A stretch of 12,729 nt of DNA. Origin: Tessaracoccus flavescens. Lineage in GTDB: Bacteria > Actinomycetota > Actinomycetes > Propionibacteriales > Propionibacteriaceae. The translations under genes were made by a program, and so were the position numbers. Location: assembly GCA_020741375.1 (NCBI GenBank), contig DYZF01000207.1:1-12729 (forward strand), read 5' to 3'. A model generated the notes under the pieces. The model did no database searches and was not told the DNA's origin. It was given only the letters and a program-made list of their open reading frames with translations. Of the stretch, positions 7,260-12,729 are shown piece by piece; position 1 is the stretch's first letter; each line of letters begins with the position of its first letter.

Positions 7260-7360
7260 CTAGCCGCCGTCGGGGTTTGAGCAGTTCCTGCACCTCAACG
7301 GCCAGAATCGCCACGGAGTGGCAGATTCGGCGATCGAGTTGCAGAAACTGCTCAAACCCC
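7260..7360. repeat. Palindromic repeat element (89-bp imperfect inverted repeat plus 12-base conserved flank)
   Basis: Two arms of 43 bases (7272-7314 and 7318-7360) flank a three-base loop. Without gaps, 33 of 43 positions pair; the outer 20 bases pair at 19. The outer arms read GGGGTTTGAGCAGTTCCTGC and, on the other strand, GGGGTTTGAGCAGTTTCTGC. The 12 bases before the left arm plus its outer 20 recur at 196-227. No T-run follows, so it is a poor classical terminator, although the fold could stop or stabilise the lacI transcript. It lies in the 161-base gap between lacI and the sortase gene. I do not recognise a named repeat family; a REP/BIME-like or MITE-like element would fit. Confidence 0.82.
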
Positions 7361-7408
7361 AGCCCTGCCAGGCCCTCCCGCGACCTGCGATGCCGCCGGT
7401 AGGGAACA

Positions 7409-8095
7409 ATGGGGGCCGTGCAGGCAAAGCGAGCGATGGTCGAGAAGCGGGGCATCTCCCCGCTGGCGGTGCTCGGCATCGTCGTCCTCACGCTCGTTCT
7501 CGCCGCAGCGGGCTGGCTCGGCTGGATGCTGATCGGCACCAACATGACCGCCCGAACGGCCTCGGCCGAGGCTCTCGCGCAGATCCAGCAGGAGTGGGCG
7601 AACACGCCGCCGCAGTCGTTCGAGGACGACGAGGCTCCCGCCGTCGACCGTCCCGACAACGGGGAGCCCGCGTGGGTGCTGCGCATCCCTTCCCTCGACG
7701 GCGAATGGCCGGTTTTCGCGGGGGTAGGGCTGGACGAGCTCAACCGCGGGGTCGGCTGGTATCCCGGCAGCGCCGTGCCCGGCGAACTGGGCAACATGGC
7801 CGTCACCGCCCACTGCGTCTTCAACGGCGAGCCCTTCCGCCGCCTCCTAGACCTCAAGGTGGGCGATCAAGTCATCGTCGACACCGACGACGCCACCTTC
7901 ACCTACGAGATGATCGCCTCACCCGCGAGCCTCACCGTCGACGCCAACGAATCCTGGGTGCTCGACCCGGTTCCCGGCCACACCGACGAAGTCCCCACCA
8001 AGGCCATCATCACGCTGATCACTTGCGAAGACATCTTCCCGACGGCGGACCGCGCCGTCGGTTTCGGCACCCTCACGAACACGGAGACGAAATGA
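7409..8095 (+). CDS. Class E-like sortase, membrane-anchored transpeptidase
   Basis: This 228-residue protein would cleave a C-terminal sorting signal on exported proteins and attach them to the cell wall. One N-terminal membrane segment (about 16-42) and a charged, proline-containing linker precede the sortase barrel. The barrel holds GVGWYPGSAVPGELGN, then TAHCVFNGEPF with the catalytic His135, LITC with catalytic Cys206, and Arg215 in PTADRAVGF, so the His-Cys-Arg set is complete. The GVGWYPG and NGEPFRRLLDL patterns resemble class E most; class F is less likely. A second cysteine (Cys136) sits directly after the catalytic histidine, where class E usually has arginine. I chose ATG 7409, with AGGGA close upstream; ATG 7436 is possible. 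The stop overlaps the pyrE start by ATGA. No surface protein with a sorting motif is encoded in the window. Confidence 0.9.
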   Translation: MGAVQAKRAMVEKRGISPLAVLGIVVLTLVLAAAGWLGWMLIGTNMTARTASAEALAQIQQEWANTPPQSFEDDEAPAVDRPDNGEPAWVLRIPSLDGEWPVFAGVGLDELNRGVGWYPGSAVPGELGNMAVTAHCVFNGEPFRRLLDLKVGDQVIVDTDDATFTYEMIASPASLTVDANESWVLDPVPGHTDEVPTKAIITLITCEDIFPTADRAVGFGTLTNTETK

Positions 8096-8631
8096 CCGAC
8101 CGCGACGATCTCATTACCCACGTCAACAACCTCGCCGTCGTCCACGGCAAGGTGACGCTCGCCTCCGGCAAGGAGGCTGATTACTACGTCGACATGCGTC
8201 GGGTCACCCTCGACGGCGCAGCCTCTCCGGTTGTGGGTCGCGTCATGAACGAGTTGGTTGCCGACCTCGATTTCGACGCCGTCGGAGGCCTGACTCTCGG
8301 CGCCGACCCGGTCGCGACGGCGATGCTGCACGCCCGCGCGGCCGACGGTGGCCGCTTGGACGCGTTCGTGGTGCGGAAGGAAGCCAAGGCTCACGGCCTG
8401 CAGCGTCGGATCGAGGGCACCGACGTGAAGGGTCGGCGCGTTCTGGTGGTGGAAGACACCTCAACCACCGGCGGCTCCGCGCTGACCGCCGTCGAAGCGG
8501 TGCGCGAAGCCGGGGGAGAGGTGGTGGCCGTGGCGGTCGTCGTCGATCGCGGCACCGGCGCCGCGGAGAAGGTGGCCGAGGCGGGGCTCGAGTACCGCTA
8601 CGCGCTGGATCTTGCCGACCTCGGCCTCTGA
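8092..8631 (+). CDS. pyrE: Orotate phosphoribosyltransferase
   Basis: This cytoplasmic enzyme makes orotidine 5'-monophosphate from orotate and PRPP, the fifth step of UMP synthesis. Its 179 residues match the short actinobacterial form. TLASGKEADYYVDMR (about 22-36) is the conserved N-terminal region, RKEAKAHG (95-102) is the flexible catalytic loop, and VLVVEDTSTTGG (117-128) is the PRPP-binding motif. The ATG overlaps the sortase stop (ATGA), with GGAG five bases before the ATG, so the two genes are probably translationally coupled. A long open frame from 7318 reads into pyrE in the same phase but shows no protein family upstream, so it is not the real start. No other pyrimidine gene is nearby. 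The next gene starts 35 bases downstream. Confidence 0.94.
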   Translation: MTDRDDLITHVNNLAVVHGKVTLASGKEADYYVDMRRVTLDGAASPVVGRVMNELVADLDFDAVGGLTLGADPVATAMLHARAADGGRLDAFVVRKEAKAHGLQRRIEGTDVKGRRVLVVEDTSTTGGSALTAVEAVREAGGEVVAVAVVVDRGTGAAEKVAEAGLEYRYALDLADLGL

Positions 8632-8666
8632 GCTGGCTTCGGGGAGATCGCGACGGTGACCCAACC

Positions 8667-9236
8667 GTGATCCTGCACCTCGTCCGACATGGCCAATCGG
8701 TGTGGAATCTGGAGCGCAGGCTCCAAGGGCAGACCATGGACATTCCGCTGACGGACCTCGGCCGGCAGCAGGCCGCCGACGCCGCCGCGCGGCTCAGCGC
8801 CACCGCCGCGACGCTGGTGCTCTCCTCGGATCAACTGCGCGCCGTCGAAACGGCCAGCATCATCGCCGACGCCCTCGCGCTCCCGCTGCGCACGAGCCCT
8901 GTGCTGCGGGAGCAGTCTGTCGGCGAACTGGAGGGCCGCCGCTACGACGAACTCACGCCCGAGCCTGTGCCCGACGGGTTCGACATCAGCGAAGTGCGCT
9001 GGGGTGGAGGGGAATCCGTCGCCGACGTCCACGCCCGCCTTCGCGGATTCATCGCGGAGCTTGCACTACTACCCGACGAGGAGATCATCGTCGTCTCTCA
9101 CGGAGACACGCTGCGCATCCTGCTGGCGGTGCTCGCTGGTCGCGGACACCGCGACGTGGAGTGGATCGAGTTCGGCAACGGCGAGGTCGTGACCGCTGCG
9201 CTGCCCGCCGCGGACACCCACTCGGCGCCCTGCTAG
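8667..9236 (+). CDS. Histidine phosphatase family protein, probably CobC-like alpha-ribazole phosphatase
   Basis: This 189-residue protein belongs to the phosphoglycerate-mutase-like histidine phosphatases. The phosphorylated His8 lies in LVRHGQSVWN; SSDQLRAVETA supplies Arg58, REQSVGELEG supplies the acid region near Glu82, and VSHGDTLR supplies the second histidine (His145). All core residues are present. The family includes phosphoglycerate mutases and many phosphatases, so sequence alone does not fix the substrate. It ends ten bases before cobD and two genes before cobQ, so dephosphorylation of alpha-ribazole-5'-phosphate or cobalamin phosphate in B12 nucleotide-loop assembly is the best guess. 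GTG 8667 is the only in-frame start before RHG; its ribosome binding site is weak (GGGGAGA about 19 bases upstream). Confidence 0.85.
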   Translation: MILHLVRHGQSVWNLERRLQGQTMDIPLTDLGRQQAADAAARLSATAATLVLSSDQLRAVETASIIADALALPLRTSPVLREQSVGELEGRRYDELTPEPVPDGFDISEVRWGGGESVADVHARLRGFIAELALLPDEEIIVVSHGDTLRILLAVLAGRGHRDVEWIEFGNGEVVTAALPAADTHSAPC

Positions 9237-9246
9237 CGTCACGTCG

Positions 9247-10176
9247 GTGAGAACGAGAGCGCTGGGCATCGCCCTCGGGGTGGCCGCCGACGCCGTCCTG
9301 GGAGACCCGACACAGCACCATCCCGTCGCCTGGTTCGGCACGTGGGCGAGCGCCGTCGAGCGCCGCACCTATGCCGACGACACCGCCCGAGGGGCAGCCT
9401 TCACGGCGGCTGCTGTCGCCCCGGTCATCGCCCTCGGAGTGGTCGCAGAGCGGGCCACCCGCCGCCACGCGGTGTTGCACATCGCCGCGACCGCCGTCGC
9501 CACCTGGGCTGTCCTCGGCGCCCGAAGCCTCAGCCAAGAAGGCGAGGCGATGGCCGACCACCTCGACGCCGACGATCTCGCCGCGGCCCGCGAGCGAATC
9601 ACGCACCTGTGCGGCCGCGACCCGGAGCAGCTTGACGAGCCAGAGCTCGCACGCGCCGCCGTCGAGTCCATGGCCGAGAACACTGCCGACGCCGCCGTCG
9701 CCTCCCTCTTCTGGGGCGCGGCCGCGGGCATCCCCGGCATGCTCGCCCACCGTGCCGTCAACACCCTCGACGCCATGGTGGGTCACCTCAACCCCCGTTA
9801 CCGGCACTTTGGCACCGCGTCTGCCCGGCTCGACGACGCCCTCGACTACCTGCCCGCTCGTGCAACCGGCGCCCTAGCGGCCGCGCTCGCCCCCGCCGTC
9901 GGGGGATCGACGGCGACCACCTGGCGCATCCTGCGCCGCGACGCGCGCAAGCACCCCTCACCCAACGGCGGCTGGTGCGAAGCCGCCTGGGCCGGGGCGC
10001 TCGGCGTGCAGCTCGGCGGCACCAACGTCTACGCCTCACGGGTGGAGGAACGCGGCCTGCTCGGCGACGGCCCCCGCCCCGGCGCCGCGGAAGTCCGCAA
10101 GGCTGCCCGCCTCGTCACCCTCGTCACCGCGACTGCCGCCGGAATCGTTGCCGCCCTTCACTGGAGGAAACGATGA
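9247..10176 (+). CDS. cobD: Adenosylcobinamide-phosphate synthase (CobD/CbiB)
   Basis: This 309-residue membrane-associated enzyme joins aminopropanol (or its phosphate) to adenosylcobyric acid, forming adenosylcobinamide (phosphate), directly after CobQ in the pathway. Family motifs run in order: GDPTQHHPVAWFG (19-31), ARSLSQEGEAM, VESMAENTADAAVASLFW (about 138-155), NTLDAMVGH, RYRHFGTASARLDDALDYLPAR, and PSPNGGWCEAAWAGALGVQLGG. Hydrophobic stretches are seen near 51-65, 76-92, 149-163, 200-215 and at the C-terminus, in line with CbiB proteins. The start is GTG 9247, ten bases after the phosphatase stop, with no strong ribosome binding site. The stop overlaps the cobQ ATG by four bases, so the two are probably made together. 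The name cobD follows aerobic-pathway usage; Salmonella CobD is a different enzyme. Confidence 0.95.
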   Translation: MRTRALGIALGVAADAVLGDPTQHHPVAWFGTWASAVERRTYADDTARGAAFTAAAVAPVIALGVVAERATRRHAVLHIAATAVATWAVLGARSLSQEGEAMADHLDADDLAAARERITHLCGRDPEQLDEPELARAAVESMAENTADAAVASLFWGAAAGIPGMLAHRAVNTLDAMVGHLNPRYRHFGTASARLDDALDYLPARATGALAAALAPAVGGSTATTWRILRRDARKHPSPNGGWCEAAWAGALGVQLGGTNVYASRVEERGLLGDGPRPGAAEVRKAARLVTLVTATAAGIVAALHWRKR

Positions 10177-11621
10177 CCGGACTGCTCATGGCTGGAACGT
10201 CGTCGGATGCTGGCAAGTCGCTGCTGGTGGCCGGCCTGTGCCGGGTGGCTCGCCGGCGTGGCATCAAGGTGGCGCCCTTCAAGGCCCAAAACATGAGCAA
10301 CAACTCGATGGTGTGCGCCGACGGCTCTGAGATCGGCCGCGCGCAGTATCTGCAAGCCATCGCCGCGGGCATCACGCCCAGCTCGATCCTGAACCCCGTG
10401 CTGCTGAAACCCGGTTCCGATCGGCGCAGCTTCATCGTCTTGCGCGGCCAACCCCACGGCACCCTCGAGGCCGGCGAGTATGCCACCGGCCGCCGCCACC
10501 TCGCCGACGCGGCCAACGCCGCCTACCGCGAACTCGCCGCCGACTACGACCTCGTCATCGCCGAAGGAGCCGGCTCGCCCGCCGAGATCAACCTGCGCGA
10601 TGGCGACTACACCAACATGGGCCTGGCAAGGGCCTTCGGCCTGCCCGTCGTCGTCATCGGCGACATCGACCGCGGCGGCGTGCTCGCCTCCCTCTATGGC
10701 ACGTGGGCGCTGCTCGACGACGCCGACCGCGCCCTGCTCGCCGGCTACCTCATCAACAAGTTCCGCGGCGACCAGGCGATCCTCAACCCCGGCCTGGCCG
10801 AGATCACCCGCCGCACCGGGCTGGCATCGTTCGGCGTCATCCCGTGGCTGCCGGGCATGTGGGTCGACGGTGAGGACGCCCTCGAAGTCGGCCGCTGGCG
10901 CGGCGAGGCCGCCAACTCGGCCCGCACCGCCGGGCTGCACGTCGCGGTCGTCAGGCTGCCGCGCATCTCGAACGCCACCGACGTCGACGCCCTAGCCCAC
11001 GAGCCCGGCGTGCACGTCACCGTCACCACCGACCCCGCCACCGTCGCCGCGGCAGACCTCGCCGTCCTCCCCGGTTCCCGCTCCACCCTCACCGACCTCG
11101 CCTGGCTGCGTGAGACCGGCATCGCCGACGCCGTCGCCGCCCGCGCCGCCGCGGGCCGGCCAGTGCTCGGCATCTGCGGCGGCTTCCAGATGCTCACCCG
11201 CACCATCACCGACCCCGTTGAGGCCGGCCACGACGGCGCCGTGGACGGCCTCGGCCTGCTGCCCGGCGACACGCGTTTCCACCCCGACAAGACGCTCGGC
11301 CGCCCCACCGGCCAGTGGCGGGGCGTACCCGCCGAGGGCTACGTCATCCACCACGGGCGCGTCACCGTCGACGACGGTCAGGAACCATTCCTCGACGGCC
11401 TCCGCTCAGGGGCCGTCTACGGCACCATGTGGCACGGCGCCCTTGAATCTGATGAGTTTCGTCGCGCCTGGCTCACCGAGGTGGCAGCGACGGCGGGGGC
11501 CGACTGGCAGCCGACCGCCGCGCCGGGCTTCGGGGAACGCCGCGAGACCATGCTCGACGTCGTCGCCGACGCGTTGGCCAATCATGCCGACGTCGACGCC
11601 CTGCTCGCACTCGCCCGTTGA
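10173..11621 (+). CDS. cobQ: Cobyric acid synthase, glutamine-hydrolysing (CobQ/CbiP)
   Basis: This 482-residue enzyme amidates side chains b, d, e and g of adenosylcobyrinic acid a,c-diamide, using glutamine and ATP. The N-terminal synthetase domain has the P-loop-like GTSSDAGKS (8-16), followed by KAQNMSNNSMV (38-47), LLKPGSDRRS, DLVIAEGAGSPAEINL and GDIDRGGV. The C-terminal class I glutaminase domain has the nucleophile Cys335 in GICGGFQM and His421 in GTMWHGALESDEFR. GYVIHHG (389-395) is also typical. Domain order and length are normal for the family. The ATG overlaps the cobD stop (ATGA), with GGAGG seven bases upstream. It is the last gene before the riboswitch. Confidence 0.96.
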   Translation: MTGLLMAGTSSDAGKSLLVAGLCRVARRRGIKVAPFKAQNMSNNSMVCADGSEIGRAQYLQAIAAGITPSSILNPVLLKPGSDRRSFIVLRGQPHGTLEAGEYATGRRHLADAANAAYRELAADYDLVIAEGAGSPAEINLRDGDYTNMGLARAFGLPVVVIGDIDRGGVLASLYGTWALLDDADRALLAGYLINKFRGDQAILNPGLAEITRRTGLASFGVIPWLPGMWVDGEDALEVGRWRGEAANSARTAGLHVAVVRLPRISNATDVDALAHEPGVHVTVTTDPATVAAADLAVLPGSRSTLTDLAWLRETGIADAVAARAAAGRPVLGICGGFQMLTRTITDPVEAGHDGAVDGLGLLPGDTRFHPDKTLGRPTGQWRGVPAEGYVIHHGRVTVDDGQEPFLDGLRSGAVYGTMWHGALESDEFRRAWLTEVAATAGADWQPTAAPGFGERRETMLDVVADALANHADVDALLALAR

Positions 11622-11629
11622 CGGACCCC

Positions 11630-11646
11630 GCGGCCGCCCGGGCCGC
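11630..11646 (+). other. Possible hairpin after cobQ
   Basis: GCGGCC (11630-11635) and GGCCGC (11641-11646) form a 6-bp stem with a five-base loop, nine bases after the cobQ stop. No T-run follows, so a terminator call would be weak. It may partly separate the cobQ and cobI transcripts or be a by-product of base composition. Confidence 0.35.
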
Positions 11647-11668
11647 CGACTCTGCAAGACTTGCCGTG

Positions 11669-11797
11669 CGCGCAGGCGAATGAGGAACCCGGTGAGAAAC
11701 CGGGACGGTCCCGCCACTGTGACCCCTCGTGGGAAGTCAGGAACTCGTGCCTGCGCGGCCAACCCGTCCGGGCGAGAGACCCTCAGGAGGCACGCGA
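11669..11797 (+). promoter_or_regulatory. Cobalamin riboswitch upstream of cobI
   Basis: The aptamer shows the conserved B12-element blocks: GGAACCCGGTGAGAAACCGGG (in 11684-11704), then CCGCCACTGTGA (11711-11722, the B12 box), then GGGAAGTCAGGAACTC (11731-11746). A closing P1 stem of eight pairs forms between 11669-11676 and 11750-11757. CCCGG 11688-11692 with CCGGG 11700-11704 forms the P3-like stem. The aptamer is compact, about 89 bases, with no room for the large P7-P11 arm. Bases 11758-11797 form the expression platform and hold the AGGAGG of cobI. No T-run is seen, so translational control is likelier than termination. High cobalamin would be expected to lower cobI and cobM expression. 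Confidence 0.9.
11785..11790 (+). promoter_or_regulatory. Ribosome binding site of cobI
   Basis: AGGAGG lies seven bases before ATG 11798-11800 and fixes that start over the longer frame open from 11729, which runs through the riboswitch. Bases 11788-11794 can pair perfectly with 11746-11752, at the 3' side of the aptamer, so the site may be masked by the switch. Confidence 0.8.
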
Positions 11798-12547
11798 ATG
11801 AGCGACCCCACATCCCGGCGTTTGATTGGTGTGGGTGTAGGCCCCGGCGATCCGACGCTCATCACTGTTAAGGCCGTGCGCGTGCTCGAAGCCGCGACCC
11901 TCGTGCTGGTCCCTGCGACGGAGGCGAGCGGAGACGGCCCCGGTCGCGCTGAACGCATCGTGGCAGAGGCTGCGCCCGGAGCGCGCGTCGCACGAATCCC
12001 GTTCTCAATGGCGGACCGGGGTGGTGTCACCGAGCGCCGCAAGGAAGCCTGGCTGACCTCAGCCAACGCAGTGCTCGAGGCCTTCGCCGACGGTGCGGCC
12101 TCCGTCGTCTTCGCAACGGTCGGCGACCCGAGCGTCTTCTCGACGTTCTCCTACCTCGCTGGTCATGTCGTCGAACAGTTGCCCGATGTTGAGGTTGAGG
12201 TCATCCCGGGAATCACGGCGATGCAGGCGATCGCTGCGCAGTCCCGCACCCCGCTCGTCGAAGGGCAAGAGGTGCTGGCTTTGGTTCCGGTGACTGCTGG
12301 GCTCGACCGTCTGCGCGAGGTGCTCAAGGTGGCGGATTCTGTCGTGGCGTACAAGGGTGGACGTCAGCTCCCCAAGGTGGTCGAGGTGCTCCGCGAGGGC
12401 GGGCGCGACGCGATCCTTGGCGTCGATCTGACCCTGCCGGAGCAGCGGCTGCTCACCCTGAACGATCTGTCCGACGGCGAGCGTGCCCCCTATTTTTCTA
12501 CCGTGCTGAGCGCGCCCGAGCGGCGCGAGACGGGAGGCCGACTGTGA
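11798..12547 (+). CDS. cobI: Precorrin-2 C20-methyltransferase (CobI/CbiL)
   Basis: This 249-residue cytoplasmic enzyme moves a methyl group from S-adenosylmethionine to C20 of precorrin-2 (or cobalt-precorrin-2), the first step committed to corrinoids. It has the tetrapyrrole methylase fold: LIGVGVGPGDPTLITVKAVR at the N-terminus (9-28), VFATVGDPSVFSTFSYL (about 103-119) and VEVIPGITAMQAIAAQSRTPL (about 131-151). The long region after the first motif, with ERIVAEAAPGARVARIPFSM, is typical of the C20 enzyme rather than other family members. The start is ATG 11798 with AGGAGG upstream, just downstream of the cobalamin riboswitch. The stop overlaps the GTG of cobM by four bases. The oxygen-dependent and oxygen-independent routes cannot be told apart from this gene. 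Confidence 0.95.
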   Translation: MSDPTSRRLIGVGVGPGDPTLITVKAVRVLEAATLVLVPATEASGDGPGRAERIVAEAAPGARVARIPFSMADRGGVTERRKEAWLTSANAVLEAFADGAASVVFATVGDPSVFSTFSYLAGHVVEQLPDVEVEVIPGITAMQAIAAQSRTPLVEGQEVLALVPVTAGLDRLREVLKVADSVVAYKGGRQLPKVVEVLREGGRDAILGVDLTLPEQRLLTLNDLSDGERAPYFSTVLSAPERRETGGRL

Positions 12548-12729
12548 GCGGCAAGGTCATCTTCGTCGGTGCGGGGCCGGGCGCCGCGGACCTCATCACC
12601 GTGCGGGGGGCGCGAGCGATCGCGGCCGCCGACATCGTGATCTGGGCGTCGTCGCTGGTGCATCCCGGCATCGTCGCCGACGCCAAGCCGGGCGCCGAGC
12701 TGGTCGATTCGGCGTCGGCCTCGCTGGAG
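12544..12729 (+). CDS. cobM: Precorrin-4 C11-methyltransferase, N-terminal part (3' cut by window edge)
   Basis: Only the first 62 residues are in the window. They read VSGKVIFVGAGPGAADLIT, then VRGARAIAAADIVIWASSLVHPGIV and a segment ending PGAELVDSASASLE. The GAGPGAADLITVRGAR motif marks the tetrapyrrole methylase family. WASSLVHP and ELVDSASASLE match the CobM/CbiF branch, which methylates C11 of precorrin-4 with S-adenosylmethionine. The GTG start at 12544-12546 overlaps the cobI stop (GTGA), so the two genes are probably translationally coupled under the riboswitch. A related methyltransferase remains possible because the C-terminal part is not visible. Confidence 0.88.
   Translation, partial: MSGKVIFVGAGPGAADLITVRGARAIAAADIVIWASSLVHPGIVADAKPGAELVDSASASLE

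Noticed and set aside
7318..8091. Long open frame reading into pyrE in the same phase, which could look like a 437-residue fusion protein.
   Set aside because: The part before 8092 is arginine-rich, matches no family I recognise, starts in the palindrome and overlaps the intact sortase gene in another frame.
11618..11623. TTGACG resembling a -35 box for cobI.
   Set aside because: No -10-like hexamer lies 16-19 bases downstream, and the bases include the cobQ stop.

Overview
The window is high-GC, gene-dense chromosomal DNA with short gene overlaps, GTG starts and a compact cobalamin riboswitch. It looks like an actinobacterium; Propionibacteriaceae or a near relative fits the cobalamin genes, the class E-like sortase and the 179-residue PyrE, but that placement is inference. 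I see 13 protein-coding genes, two of them cut by the window edges. I found no tRNA, rRNA, CRISPR array, insertion sequence or phage gene.

Left region (1-199): the C-terminal end of a short-chain dehydrogenase/reductase on the + strand. It converges on the sugar locus across about 40 bases that hold a partial copy of a dispersed repeat.

Sugar locus (238-7247): a minus-strand operon reads, in transcription order, GH42 beta-galactosidase (6077-4074), solute-binding lipoprotein (4032-2770), a MalF-like permease with a large external loop (2696-1119) and a MalG-like permease (1119-238). A divergent LacI-family regulator (6222-7247) sits upstream. The intergenic region holds one perfect 16-bp LacI-type operator and one 14/16 copy. 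The gene set resembles the gan systems that import galacto-oligosaccharides or galactan fragments and cleave them inside the cell. No ATPase gene is present, so a shared MsiK-type ATPase elsewhere is expected. A 13-bp perfect GC hairpin between the binding protein and the permeases probably sets unequal expression.

Repeat (7260-7360): after lacI lies an 89-bp imperfect palindrome. Its first 32 bases match 196-227 at 31 of 32 positions in direct orientation, so copies of one repeat bracket the whole sugar locus almost exactly.

Right region (7409-12729), all on the + strand: class E-like sortase, pyrE, a histidine phosphatase that is probably CobC-like, cobD/cbiB and cobQ. The sortase/pyrE and cobD/cobQ pairs overlap by ATGA and the other gaps are short. 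A compact cobalamin riboswitch then precedes cobI, which overlaps the start of cobM. The cob genes cover precorrin-2 and precorrin-4 methylation (cobI, cobM) and late steps (cobQ amidation, cobD aminopropanol attachment, possible alpha-ribazole phosphate removal). Most of this is well-known biology. The parts least explained by known families are the repeat pair around the sugar locus and the cysteine beside the sortase catalytic histidine.
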